From NCBI RefSeq assembly GCF_004339565.1, contig NZ_SMFZ01000001.1, positions 1,674,001 to 1,738,000 on the forward strand: 64,000 nt of DNA, read 5' to 3'. Positions within the stretch are counted from its first letter, which is position 1. Each line of letters starts with the position of its first letter. A model generated the notes under the pieces. That model had not been told where the DNA came from and searched no databases. It saw only the letters and a program-made list of their open reading frames with translations. This stretch comes from Pseudonocardia endophytica. GTDB taxonomy: Bacteria > Actinomycetota > Actinomycetes > Mycobacteriales > Pseudonocardiaceae. The translations under genes were made by a program, and so were the position numbers. Below, piece after piece: positions 40,408 to 51,400 of the stretch.

Positions 40408-42264
40408 ATGAGCTCGACGGAGACATCCACCGACGTCGCACCACCTGACCTCGCGGACCGGGGGGAACGGCCCGACGGCGGTGCGGCGGAAGCCGCTGCG
40501 GCACAAGCGGCCCAGCGAGACGGCATGGCCACGCTCGTCGGCTTCGCGGCGGGGGCGCGCGGACCGTTGATCGCGGCCGTGCTGCTCGCCGTCGGGGCCA
40601 CCGTGCTCGAGCTCCTCCCGGTCTACGTCGTGTACCGGCTCGTCGACGACCTCGTCGCCGGCGGCGGGGGCGCGTCCGGCTACTACGTGTGGGCGGTCGT
40701 CGCGCTCGTCGCGATCGTGCTGCGGTTCGTCCTGTTCGGACTGTCCACGGCGGTGTCGCACCGCGCCGCGTTCCGGTTGCTGTACGACCTGCGGGTGGCG
40801 ATGGCCCGGCACCTCGCGCGGCTGCCGCTCGGGTTCTTCTCGAACCGGCGCAGCGGCGAGGTCAAGAAGGTCATGGTCGACGACGCGGAACGCCTCGAGG
40901 GGTTCCTCGCCCACGGCATCCCGGACATCGTCAGCTCGGTCGCGGTCTGGATCGGCGTCACGATCTGGCTGTTCGTGCTCGACTGGCGGATGGCGCTGGC
41001 CTCGATCGTCGTCGTGCCGATCGCGTTCGCCTGCCTCAGCTCGGCCATGCGTCGGGTCTCGGGCCAGATGGCCGAATACCAGAAGGCCGATGCCCGGATG
41101 AACGGCTCGGTCGTCGAGTACGTGAACGGGATGCCGGTGGTGAAGGTGTTCGACCGCACCGGCGAGTCGTTCACCGAGACCCGCGAGGCGGTCGAGGACT
41201 ACGCGCGGCTCGAGACGGACTACGCGAAGCAGTTCGTCCCGCTCGGGTCCGCGTTCTACACCGTGATCGTCTCCAGCCTGGCTGTGATCGCGCCGGTCGG
41301 GATCTGGCTGCAGGCCACCGGGCGGATCGACCTGACCACGTTGCTGTTCTTCTTCCTCGTCGGCGCCGCGTACGGCCGGCCGCTGATGACGCTGTTCAAC
41401 CAGGCGAGCCAGTTCGCGCAGTACACGTCCGGCGGCGCACTGATCGGGCAGATCCTGGGTGCGCCGGAGCTGCCGGACACCGGCGAGCGGGTGGAGCTCG
41501 ACGGGTACGACGTCGAGCTGCGCGACGTCCGGTTCGCCTACGACGGCCGCGACGTGCTGCACGGCGTGTCGTTCACGGCGCGGACCGGGCAGGTCACGGC
41601 GCTCGTCGGCCCGTCAGGCGCGGGCAAGACGACGATCGCGCGCCTGATCCCCCGCTTCGCCGACGTCGACGACGGCGCCGTGCTCCTCGGCGGCGTGGAC
41701 GTGCGCGCGATCGGGGTCGACCAGCTGATGGAGACGATCTCGTTCGTCTTCCAGGACACGTTCCTGTTCCACGACACGATCGCGGACAACATCCGGCTCG
41801 GGAAGCCGTCGGCGACCGACGCCGACGTCGAGGCCGCGGCGCGGGCCGCCCGCGTCCACGACTTCGTCTCGGCGCTGCCCGACGGGTATGCGACGACCGT
41901 CGGCGAGCGGGGCTCGACGCTGTCCGGCGGCGAGAAGCAGCGGATCGCGATCGCCCGCGCGATACTCAAGGACTCCCCCGTCGTGATCCTCGACGAGGCG
42001 ACCGCGTTCGCCGACCCGGAGAACGAGTCCGCCATCCAGGAGGCCGTCGGGGAGCTGGTGCGCGGCAAGACGTTGCTGGTCATCGCGCACCGGCTGAGCA
42101 CGGTCGTGCACGCCGAGCGGATCCTCGTCGTCGACGACGGGCGGGTGGTCGAGTCCGGGCGCCACGACGAGCTCGTGGCCCGCGGCGGCGCCTACGCCCG
42201 GCTGTGGGAGGACTACGACCGCGCGCAGTCGATCGTGCTGCACGCCGGGGAGCGGTCCCGGTGA
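40408..42264 (+). CDS. ABC transporter, fused permease-ATPase, first half (YbtP/IrtA-like)
   Basis: This 618-residue type IV (exporter-fold) ABC protein has an N-terminal hydrophilic extension and six membrane segments. Its ATPase carries Walker A GPSGAGKTT near residue 402, signature LSGGEKQR near 505, Walker B VVILDEAT and the switch His in VIAHRLST. Such half-transporters work as heterodimers; YbtPQ and IrtAB import ferric siderophores despite the exporter fold. The stop overlaps the next gene's start (GTGA). Co-location with salicylate synthase and Cy-type NRPS genes mirrors the yersiniabactin locus, so siderophore import is the likely role; export is the alternative. Confidence 0.87.
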   Translation: MSSTETSTDVAPPDLADRGERPDGGAAEAAAAQAAQRDGMATLVGFAAGARGPLIAAVLLAVGATVLELLPVYVVYRLVDDLVAGGGGASGYYVWAVVALVAIVLRFVLFGLSTAVSHRAAFRLLYDLRVAMARHLARLPLGFFSNRRSGEVKKVMVDDAERLEGFLAHGIPDIVSSVAVWIGVTIWLFVLDWRMALASIVVVPIAFACLSSAMRRVSGQMAEYQKADARMNGSVVEYVNGMPVVKVFDRTGESFTETREAVEDYARLETDYAKQFVPLGSAFYTVIVSSLAVIAPVGIWLQATGRIDLTTLLFFFLVGAAYGRPLMTLFNQASQFAQYTSGGALIGQILGAPELPDTGERVELDGYDVELRDVRFAYDGRDVLHGVSFTARTGQVTALVGPSGAGKTTIARLIPRFADVDDGAVLLGGVDVRAIGVDQLMETISFVFQDTFLFHDTIADNIRLGKPSATDADVEAAARAARVHDFVSALPDGYATTVGERGSTLSGGEKQRIAIARAILKDSPVVILDEATAFADPENESAIQEAVGELVRGKTLLVIAHRLSTVVHAERILVVDDGRVVESGRHDELVARGGAYARLWEDYDRAQSIVLHAGERSR

Positions 42265-44036
42265 CCGCCGCCGTGGAACGTCCCGCACGGACGGGCGCGG
42301 TGGCGCGGCTGTGGGCGCTGGCCGGTCCGCGACGGGCCCGGCTCGCCCGCGGGGTCGGGTTCCGGTTCCTCCAGTCCGTCTGCGCCGGGATCCCGTTCGC
42401 GGTGCTCGTCCTGGTCATCGACCAGCTGCGGACCGGGACGCTGTCGACCGCGAGCGCGTGGGGCTTCGTCGCCGTCATCGTGCTCGGGTTCGCCGGGCAG
42501 CTGCTGTTCGGCTACCTCTCGGCGCGCGACACGTGGCTGACCGCCTACCAGCTCGTCAGCGACATGCGGCTCGCCGCGCTCGACCATCTGCGCCGGCTGC
42601 CGATGAGCTTCCACATCGGACGCCGGCAGGGCGAGACGAGCGCCGTGTTCACGAACGACATGCAGGCCGTCGAGGGGTTCGCGTCCAACGGGCTGTCCAC
42701 CGTGGCCCAGGCCCTCGGCCTGCCGCTCGTGGTGTTCGCCGTCCTGGTCGCGGTGGACCCGCTGCTCGCCGTCGCGACGCTGGTGAGCATCGTGGTCGCG
42801 CTGCCGGTGCTGGCCTGGTCGAACCGCCGGTTCACCGAGCTCGGCGTCCGGCGCCAGGACCTCCAGGCGAACGCGACCTCCCGCATGATCGAGTACGTGC
42901 AGGGTGTCGCGGTGATCCGCGCGTTCAACCAGGCCGGGTCGCGCCAGGAATCGTTCCGCCGGGCGCTCGACGAGTTCCGCGAGATCAGCGTCCGGATGGT
43001 CGCCCGCCTGCTGCCGGGCGGGCTCGTGTTCGCCGCCGTCGTCCAGGCCGGCATCCCGATCGTGATCACCGCGGCGACGTACTGGCTTCTCGGTGGCCGG
43101 GTCGACGTACCGACGGCGATCCTGTTCCTGGTGCTGAGCCTGACCGTGTTCGCACCGGTGCTCGCGCTGCTCGAGGTGATGGAGACGCTGCGGCTGGCCG
43201 ACGCCTCGCTGTCGCGGATCGACCGCGTGATGCGCGAGCCGGAGCAGTCGCAGCCGGCGACGCCCGCGACGCCGTCGGACGACAGCATCTCCTTCGACGA
43301 CGTCGTGTTCGGCTACCGGCCGGGCCGCCCGGTGCTCGACGGCGTGACGTTCACCGTGCCGGCGCGCTCGATGACCGCGCTCGTCGGGCCGTCCGGTGCG
43401 GGCAAGAGCACCGTGCTGAACCTGGTCGGCCGGTTCTGGGACGTCGACGACGGCGCCGTGCGGATCGGCGGTGCCGACGTCCGCGACCTGACGACCGAGC
43501 AGCTCCACGACCGGATCAGCGTCGTGTTCCAGGACGTCTACCTGTTCCAGGGCTCGGTCTACGACAACATCGCGTTTGGCTCGCCGGACGCGACCCCGGA
43601 ACGCGTCGAGGCCGCGGCCAGAGCGGCGCAGGCCCACGAGTTCGTGCGGCGTATGCCCGAGGGGTACGCGAGCCGGGTCGGTGAGGGCGGCGCCTCGCTC
43701 TCCGGTGGAGAGCGCCAGCGGATCTCGATCGCCAGGGCGATCCTCAAGGACGCGCCGATCGTGCTGCTCGACGAGGCCACGGCCGCGATCGACCCGACGA
43801 ACGAACGGCTCGTGCAGGAGGCGCTGGCGACGCTCGTCGCCGATCGGACGCTGCTGGTGGTGGCGCACAAGCTGACCACCATCCGGCACTCCGACCAGAT
43901 CCTCGTGCTCGACGGCCACGGCGGCATCGCGCAACGCGGCACCCACGACGAGCTGATCGACACCGACGGGAGCTACGCCCGCTTCTGGTCCGAACGCCAC
44001 CGGGCGAGCGGCTGGCGGATCACCACCTCCGGCTGA
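42261..44036 (+). CDS. ABC transporter, fused permease-ATPase, second half (YbtQ/IrtB-like)
   Basis: The 591-residue partner of the preceding protein starts with GTG 42261 and overlaps it by 4 bases. It has six membrane segments. The ATPase has Walker A GPSGAGKST near residue 376, signature LSGGERQR near 480, Walker B IVLLDEAT, and the switch His in VVAHKLTT. Both halves have full catalytic motifs, so both ATP sites could be active. The function follows its partner. Confidence 0.87.
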   Translation: MTAAVERPARTGAVARLWALAGPRRARLARGVGFRFLQSVCAGIPFAVLVLVIDQLRTGTLSTASAWGFVAVIVLGFAGQLLFGYLSARDTWLTAYQLVSDMRLAALDHLRRLPMSFHIGRRQGETSAVFTNDMQAVEGFASNGLSTVAQALGLPLVVFAVLVAVDPLLAVATLVSIVVALPVLAWSNRRFTELGVRRQDLQANATSRMIEYVQGVAVIRAFNQAGSRQESFRRALDEFREISVRMVARLLPGGLVFAAVVQAGIPIVITAATYWLLGGRVDVPTAILFLVLSLTVFAPVLALLEVMETLRLADASLSRIDRVMREPEQSQPATPATPSDDSISFDDVVFGYRPGRPVLDGVTFTVPARSMTALVGPSGAGKSTVLNLVGRFWDVDDGAVRIGGADVRDLTTEQLHDRISVVFQDVYLFQGSVYDNIAFGSPDATPERVEAAARAAQAHEFVRRMPEGYASRVGEGGASLSGGERQRISIARAILKDAPIVLLDEATAAIDPTNERLVQEALATLVADRTLLVVAHKLTTIRHSDQILVLDGHGGIAQRGTHDELIDTDGSYARFWSERHRASGWRITTSG

Positions 44037-44079
44037 GTGGTCCCCAGCGAGCAGCACCACCCCACCACCACGGCACGGC

Positions 44080-44103
44080 CCCGGCGCGCGACCGCGCGCC
44101 GGG
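44080..44103. terminator. Perfect G+C hairpin between the transporter and salicylate-synthase genes
   Basis: Ten-base perfect arms (44080-44089 and 44094-44103, CCCGGCGCGC / GCGCGCCGGG) flank the loop GACC. It lies in the 98-base gap after the second half-transporter and 31 bases before the salicylate synthase start. It may partly end transcription or stabilise the upstream message, so biosynthesis genes may be expressed at a different level from transport genes. Confidence 0.55.
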
Positions 44104-44134
44104 TCGCAATCGAGTCTGCGGGGGGCGAGACACG

Positions 44135-45475
44135 ATGTCGACGACCGGAACGCTCGGCTACCGGGAGGAGACCGTCCACGGGCGGTTCGACCCGGTGACG
44201 ACCGGCGCGCGGCTGGCCGCGTCCGGGCTGTTCGAGTCCCATGTGGTCTACGAACGCGAGGGCCGGTGCACGTTCGCGGGCGGCGCGCTCGGTGAGGTGA
44301 CCGTGCACGACGACCGGGTGCGCACCCGGTGGCGGGACGCGGTGACGGAACTCCCGCGCACCGACCGGCCGTTGCGTCAGGTCGGGGACGCGCTCGCCGC
44401 GCTGCCGTGGCCGGGCTGGAACGCCTACGGCTGGGTGGAGTTCGAGCTGGCCGACCCGGATCCGAACGGTCGCGCTGTGGGGTGCAGGCCGGGACTGCAC
44501 CTGACCGTTCCGCACACCGAGGTGGTGATCCGCCCGGACCGGGTGCGGGTGCGCAGCGCCGATCCCGAGCGGTCCGCCGCCGTGCGCGGCCTGCTGGCCG
44601 GGACCGATGCGCCGGAACCCGCGGCGGCCGAGCCGATCGCCGTCGACGGTGACGCCCGGTCCTATCAGGACGCCGTGGCCCGCGCCGTCGAGGAGATCCG
44701 GCGGGGCGCGCTGCAGAAGGTGATCCTGTCGCGCTCGGTGCCGGTGCCGTTCCCGGTCGACCTGGTCGGGACGTACCTGCGGGGCCGGGCGGCGAACACA
44801 CCGGCGCGGTCGTTCCTGATCGACCTCGGCGGTCGCCGGGCCGTCGGGTTCAGCCCGGAGACCGTCGTCGAGGTGGCGCCGGACGGCCGCGTGGAGACCC
44901 AGCCGCTCGCGGGCACCCGCGCGTTCGGGCTCGGTCACGGCGCCGACGAGCGCCTGACGACCGAGCTGCTCTCCGACCCGAAGGAGGTGTTCGAGCACGC
45001 CGTGTCGGTCAAGCTCGCCTACGACGAGCTGCACGCCGTCTGCGCACCCGGCTCCGTCGCGGTCACCGAGCTGATGGCGGTCCGCCGCCGCGGCAGCGTG
45101 CAGCACCTGGCGTCCCGGGTCGCCGGCCGGCTCGCCGCGACCCGCACGGCGTGGGATGCGCTGGCCGCGGTGTTCCCGGCGGTCACCGCGTCCGGGATCC
45201 CGAAGGCCGCGGCCTACGAGTGCATCCGGCGGTGGGAGTCCCAGCCGCGGGGGCTGTACGCGGGGGCGGTGCTCACGGCGTCGCACGACGGGTCGCTGGA
45301 CGCCTGCCTCGTGCTGCGCACGCTGTTCGAGGAGGACGGACGAGCCTGGCTGCGGGCCGGCGCGGGCGTGGTCGCCGGCTCCGTTCCGGAGCGGGAGTAC
45401 GAGGAGACCTGCGAGAAGCTCCGCAGCATCGCCCCCCACGTCGTGCCGTCGCCGCGCGCCGAGACCCGGATCTGA
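44135..45475 (+). CDS. Salicylate synthase (MbtI/Irp9/YbtS type)
   Basis: This 446-residue chorismate-utilising enzyme has an N-terminal half that is a poorly conserved beta domain. The C-terminal catalytic part has LQKVILSR, with the base Lys, ARSFLIDLGGRRAVGFSPETVVE, TQPLAGTRAFG, and RRGSVQHLASRV. PAVTASGIPKAAAYECI and GAGVVAGSVPEREYEETCEKL closely resemble mycobacterial MbtI. It converts chorismate through isochorismate to salicylate and pyruvate. Salicylate is the expected starter for the aryl carrier protein at the front of the next gene, which starts 12 bases downstream. Confidence 0.92.
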   Translation: MSTTGTLGYREETVHGRFDPVTTGARLAASGLFESHVVYEREGRCTFAGGALGEVTVHDDRVRTRWRDAVTELPRTDRPLRQVGDALAALPWPGWNAYGWVEFELADPDPNGRAVGCRPGLHLTVPHTEVVIRPDRVRVRSADPERSAAVRGLLAGTDAPEPAAAEPIAVDGDARSYQDAVARAVEEIRRGALQKVILSRSVPVPFPVDLVGTYLRGRAANTPARSFLIDLGGRRAVGFSPETVVEVAPDGRVETQPLAGTRAFGLGHGADERLTTELLSDPKEVFEHAVSVKLAYDELHAVCAPGSVAVTELMAVRRRGSVQHLASRVAGRLAATRTAWDALAAVFPAVTASGIPKAAAYECIRRWESQPRGLYAGAVLTASHDGSLDACLVLRTLFEEDGRAWLRAGAGVVAGSVPEREYEETCEKLRSIAPHVVPSPRAETRI

Positions 45476-45487
45476 GAGGCAGCCGAC

Positions 45488-48400
45488 GTGGACGTGCAGA
45501 AGACGTCACTCACGCTGGAGTCGGTCCGCTGCGAGGTGGCCGACGTGCTCGGCTGCGCGCCGGACGACCTCGCGCCCGACGAGGACCTGCTGCTGCTGGG
45601 CCTCGACTCGGTCGCCATGATGCGGCTGGCCGGCCGGTGGCGGCGCGCGGGCGTCGCGGTGTCGTTCGCCGAGATGGCCGAAACGCCGACGCTGGCGGCC
45701 TGGTCGGCGCTGCTGGCCGGGCCGAACGCGGACTCCGGGCCTGAACCGGCCGGGATCGAGATCGACGAACGGGCACCGTTCGCGCTCACCCCGGTGCAGC
45801 ACGCCTACTGGGTCGGCCGCGGCGACGACCAGCCGCTCGGCGGCGTCGGCTGCCACGCCTACCTCGAGTTCGACGGCGCGGGCGTCGACCCGGCGCGTCT
45901 GGACGCGGCCGTCGCCGGGCTCGTCGCGCGGCACTCCCAGCTGCGCGCCCGCTTCGGCGACGACGGCACCCAGCAGCTCACCGACACCGGCGCCTGGACC
46001 GGTGTGACCGTGCACGACCTGCGCGACGACGCGGACGTCGACCGCGCACTCGCCGACGTCCGGGAACGGCTCTCCCACCGCAGGCTCGACGTCGCCGCCG
46101 GGCAGGTGTTCGACGTGGCGCTCTCGCTGCTGCCGGGCGGCGCGACCCGCGTGCACCTCGAGCTGGACCTGCTCGTCGCCGACGTGCTCAGCCTGCAGAT
46201 CCTGTGCCGCGACCTGGCCGCGCTCTACGCCGACCCGGCGGCCGCGCTCCCGCCCGCCGGGTACGGCTTCGCCCGCTACCTGGCCGAGCGGGCGGCGCGG
46301 AGCGGCCCGCAGCGGGAGCGGGCCCGCGCGTACTGGCAGGAGCGGATCGGCGAGCTGCCCGGCGGTCCGCAGCTGCCGCTGGCCGTCGACCCGGACGCGG
46401 TGCGCCGCCCGCGGTTCACCCGCCGCGTGCACCGGGTGTCCGCGGAGGACACGGCACGCCTGGTCGGTCTCGCCCGCGCGCACGACCTGACGCCGGCGAT
46501 GGTGCTCGCCACCGCCTACGCGCTGACGCTGGCGGCGTGGAGCGCCGAGCCGCGGTTCCTGCTCAACCTGCCGTTGTTCGACCGTCAGGAGATCCATCCC
46601 GACGTGCCGAACATGGTCGCGGACTTCACGAACCTGGTGCTGGTCGACGTCGACACGACCCCGGAGGCCGCCGCGACGTTCGTCGGTGCGGCCCACCGGG
46701 TGCAGTCCCGGATGCGGGCGAACGCCGACCACGCCGGGTACTCCGCGATCGAGGTGCTGCGCGACCTCGCCCGGAACCGCCCGGACGAGCGGCGGACCGC
46801 GCCCGTCGTGTTCGCCAGCAACATCGGCAGCGAGCTGCTCGACGCGCGGTTCCGCTCGGCGATCGGCGAGCTCGGCTGGATGATCTCGCAGACGCCACAG
46901 GTCTGGCTCGACCACCAGCTCTACGAGGTCGACGGCGGGCTGATGCTCACGTGGGACTCCGTCGACGCGCTGTTCCCGGACGGTGTACCGGACGCGATGT
47001 TCGACGCGTACCGGCGCCTGCTCGCCCGCCTGCTCGCCGGCGGGTGGGACCGGCCCCTGCCTGCGCTCGTGCCGGACGCGCAGCTCGCCGTCCGGGCCGC
47101 GGTCAACGCCACCGCCGGGCCGTGCCCGGACGCGCTGCTGCACGACGGCTTCTTCGCCAGGGCCGCCGAGCGGCCGGACCGCACGGCTCTGCTGCACGAC
47201 GGCGGCATGACGACCTACAGCGAGCTCGCCGCGCTGGCCCTGTGCGTGGCGGGTCACCTGTCGCACACCGGCCTGGCCCCGGGCGAGCCGGTGGCGGTCA
47301 CCGTCCCCCGGGGTCCGGGACAGATCGTCGCCGTACTCGGGATCCTCGCCGCCGGCGGCGTGTACGTGCCGGTCGGCGTCGACCAGCCCCCCGCCCGCCG
47401 CGAGCGCATCCACGCCGCCGCAGGCATCCGCACCGTGATCACCCCGGCCGTTCTCGACGAGGCCCGCGGCGCCCGCCCGCTCACCGCTCCCCTGCCCGTC
47501 GACCCGGACGCCCTCGCCTACGTGATCTTCACGTCCGGCTCCACCGGAGAACCCAAGGGCGTCGAGATCACCCACCGGGCGGCCGTCAACACGATCGACG
47601 ACATCAACCGACGGTTCCACATCGGACCCGACGACCGCGTGCTCGCCGTCTCCGCGCTGGACTTCGACCTCTCCGTGTACGACGTGTTCGGGCTTCTCGG
47701 AGCGGGCGGCGCCGTGGTGCTCGTCGACGAGGCCGATCGCCGTGACCCGGACGTCTGGAACCGCGCCTGCCGCACCCACGGCATCACGGTCTGGAACTCC
47801 GTCCCGGCACTGCTGGACATGCTGCTCGTCGCCGCCGGGGACGTACCGCCGACGCTGCGGCTGGCCATGGTGTCCGGCGACTGGGTGCCGCTCGACCTGC
47901 CCGGCCGCGTCCGCACCGCGAGCGACGGCCGCTGCCGGCTCGTCGCGCTCGGCGGCGCCACCGAGGCCGCGATCTGGTCCAACTGGTTCGACACCGCCGA
48001 CCAGCCGCCCGGCTGGCCGTCCGTCCCCTACGGACACCCACTGACCAACCAGCGCTTCCGCGTCGTCGACGAGCACGCCCACGACTGCCCCGACTGGGTC
48101 CCCGGCGAGCTCTGGATCGGCGGCACCGGTGTCGCGCAGGGCTACCGCGGCGACCCGGACCGCACCGCCGACCGGTTCGTCACCCACGACGGGCACCGCT
48201 GGTACCGCACCGGCGACCTCGGCCGCTACCACCCCGACGGCACCCTGGAGTTCCTCGGACGCCGCGACCACCAGGTCAAGATCCGCGGACACCGCATCGA
48301 GCTCGGCGAGATCGAGACCGCGCTGCGCGACGCCCCCGGCGTCCGGGCGGCCGCCGCCGCGGTGACGGTCGGGGGTGGCCGCCGGATCGCGGCCGCGCTG

Positions 48401-51400
48401 GTGCTCGACGGCCCGCCGGACCCGGGCGGCGCCGGGCCGGAGGGATCGGCGCTCGACGCGGTCCGCGCCGCGGCCCGTGCGGCGCTGCCGGGCTACATGG
48501 TCCCGGAGCGCTGGCACGTCGTGGACGCACTGCCCCTGACCGCGAACGGCAAGGTCGACCGGTCGCAGCTGGACCGGGTACTCGCCGAGCTGGACTCCGC
48601 CGAGCCCGAGGTCGCGTCGCTGCCGCCGCAGGGAGCGGCCGAGACGGCCGTCGCCGACGCGTGGGCGGCCGAGCTGAACACCGCGGGAATCGGTCGGGAC
48701 GCCGACTTCTTCCTGCTGGGCGGCGACAGCCTGATCGCCACCCGGGTCGTCGCGCGGTTGCGCGCGGACGGCGTCGACGGCGCGGACCTGCCCACCCTGT
48801 TCCGCCGCCCGGTGCTCGCCGACTTCGCGGCATCCCTGCGGACCGGCACACCGGACGCGGAGCGGCCGCCGGTGCTCCCGGCCGACCCGGAGCACAGGCA
48901 CGAACCGTTCGCACTCACCGAGGTGCAGCGTGCCTACTGGCTGGGGCGGTCGACCGGGCTCGCGCTCGGCGGCGTCGGCACGACGTACCACGTCGAGCTG
49001 GACGGCGACCGTGTCGACGTGCCAGGCCTGGAGCGGGCGTTCGACCGCCTGATCGCCCGGCACGAGATGCTCCGCGCCGTCGTCGACGACGACGGGCGCC
49101 AGCGGATCCTGCCCGAGGTCGGCCCGTTCACCATCCCGGTCGCCGAGGCGGACGACGCCGCCGCCGCGTCCGCGCGGATCGAGGCGCAGCTGGCCCGGCC
49201 GCTGTTCGACCTGACGTCGTGGCCGCTGTTCGCGGCGTGCGCCGTGCACTACCCCGACGGCCGCACCCGCCTCGGCGTGACGCTGGACTACGCCGTGTTC
49301 GACGCGCTCAGCGTCAAGCTCGTACTCGCCGAGCTGGCGGTGCTCTACACCGACCCGGACGCGCCGCTCCCGTCGGTCGGGGTGTCGTTCCGGGACTACG
49401 TGGAGAACCTCCCGGCCGACACGGCGGCCCGGGAGGCCGACGAGCGCTGGTGGCGCGACCGGCTGCCGGCGCTGCCGCCCGCGCCACGGCTGCCGCTGGC
49501 GACCGACCCGGCGGACGTCGTCGCGCCGCGGTTCACGCGGCGCACGATCACGGTGCCCGCCGACGCCTGGTCCCGGATCAAGGACCGGGCCCGCGCGCAC
49601 CGGCTCACGCCGTCGGCGGTGCTGCTGGCCGGGTACGCCGACGTGCTCGCCGCCTTCAGCGGCGGCCGCGCGCTGAGCGTCAACCTCACGCTGTTCGACC
49701 GCCGCGCCGTGCACCCGGACATCGACCACGTGCTCGGCGACTTCACGTCGCTGCTGCTCGTGGCGCACTCACCGGGCGACGACCCGGACTGGGCGACGAC
49801 GGCGCGGCGCGTCCAGGAACAGCTCGCCGCGGGCCTGGAGCACCGGTCGGTGTCGGCGGTGTGGGTGCAGCGCGAGCTGACCCGCACGGTCGGGCAGGCC
49901 GAGGCGGCGATGCCGGTCGTGTTCACCAGCACGCTCGGCATGGACGACGACCTGTTCGACCGGATGCCCGACGGGTTCCCAGAGCTGGTGGGCGGGTTGT
50001 CCCAGACCCCGCAGGTGTGGCTGGACCAGCAGGTCATGGAACAGCGGGGTGACCTTGTGGTGTCCTGGGACGCCGTCGAGGACCTGTTCCCGGACGGCCT
50101 GCTGGACACGATGTTCGACGCGTACCGGCGCCTGCTGGACCACCTCGCCGAGCGCGGGTGGGACGCGCCGGCGCCCGCGCACCTCCCGGCGTCGCAGCGC
50201 GCCGTCCGCGAGGCGGTGAATGCGACCGGCGCCCCCGAGCCGGTCGGCCTGCTGCACGACGCGATCTTCCACCACGCCGGCGCCGTGCCGGACCGGATCG
50301 CGCTGCTGTGGGGCGACGAGACGGTCTCCTACGGCGAGCTGGCCGATCGGGCGCTGCGGCTGGCCGGGCACCTGCGCCGCACCGGCGTCGAGCGCGGCGA
50401 GCCCGTCGCGGTGACGCTGCCGCGCGGCCCCGGACAGGTCGTCGCGGTGCTCGGGATCCTCGCCGCGGGCGGTGTCTACGTGCCGGTCGGCGTCGACCAG
50501 CCGGCCGCGCGCCGCGAACGCATCCACGCCGCCGCCGGGGTTCGCAGCGTGGTCACGGAGGCGTTGCTGAAGCAGACGGGCGAGCCTCTCGACGCGCCCG
50601 TCGCGGTCGACCGGGACGCCCTCGCCTACGTGATCTTCACGTCCGGCTCCACCGGAGAACCCAAGGGCGTCGAGATCACCCACCGCGCCGCCCTCAACAC
50701 CGTCGTCGACATCAACCGGCGATTCCACATCGGACCCGACGACCGCGTCCTCGCCGTGTCCGCACTGGACTTCGACCTCTCCGTGTACGACGTGTTCGGC
50801 CTGCTCGGCGCCGGTGGCGCCGTCGTGCTCGTGGCCGACGAGGACCGCCGGGACCCGGACGCCTGGTCGCGCGCCTGCCGCACCCATGGCGTCACGGTCT
50901 GGAACTCGGTCCCCGCCCTGCTGGACATGCTGCTGGTCACGGCGACCGACCTGCCGCCCACGCTGCGCCTCGCGATGGTCTCCGGGGACTGGGTACCGCT
51001 CGACCTGCCCGCGCGGGTCCGCACGGCGGGCGGCGGGCGGTGCCGGCTCGTCGCGCTGGGCGGCGCCACCGAGGCCGCGATCTGGTCCAACTGGTTCGAC
51101 ACGGCCGACCAACCCGCCGGCTGGCCGTCCGTCCCCTACGGACACCCCTTGACGAACCAGCGCTTCCGGGTCGTCGACGAGCGGGAGCGCGACTGCCCCG
51201 ACTGGGTTCCCGGCGAGCTGTGGATCGGCGGGACCGGTGTCGCGCAGGGCTACCGGGGGGACCCGGGGAAGACGGCGGAACGGTTCGTCGAGCACGACGG
51301 CGAGCGTTGGTACCGCACCGGCGACCTCGGGCGCTACCACCCCGACGGAACCCTGGAGTTCCTCGGACGCCGCGACCACCAGGTCAAGATCCGCGGACAC

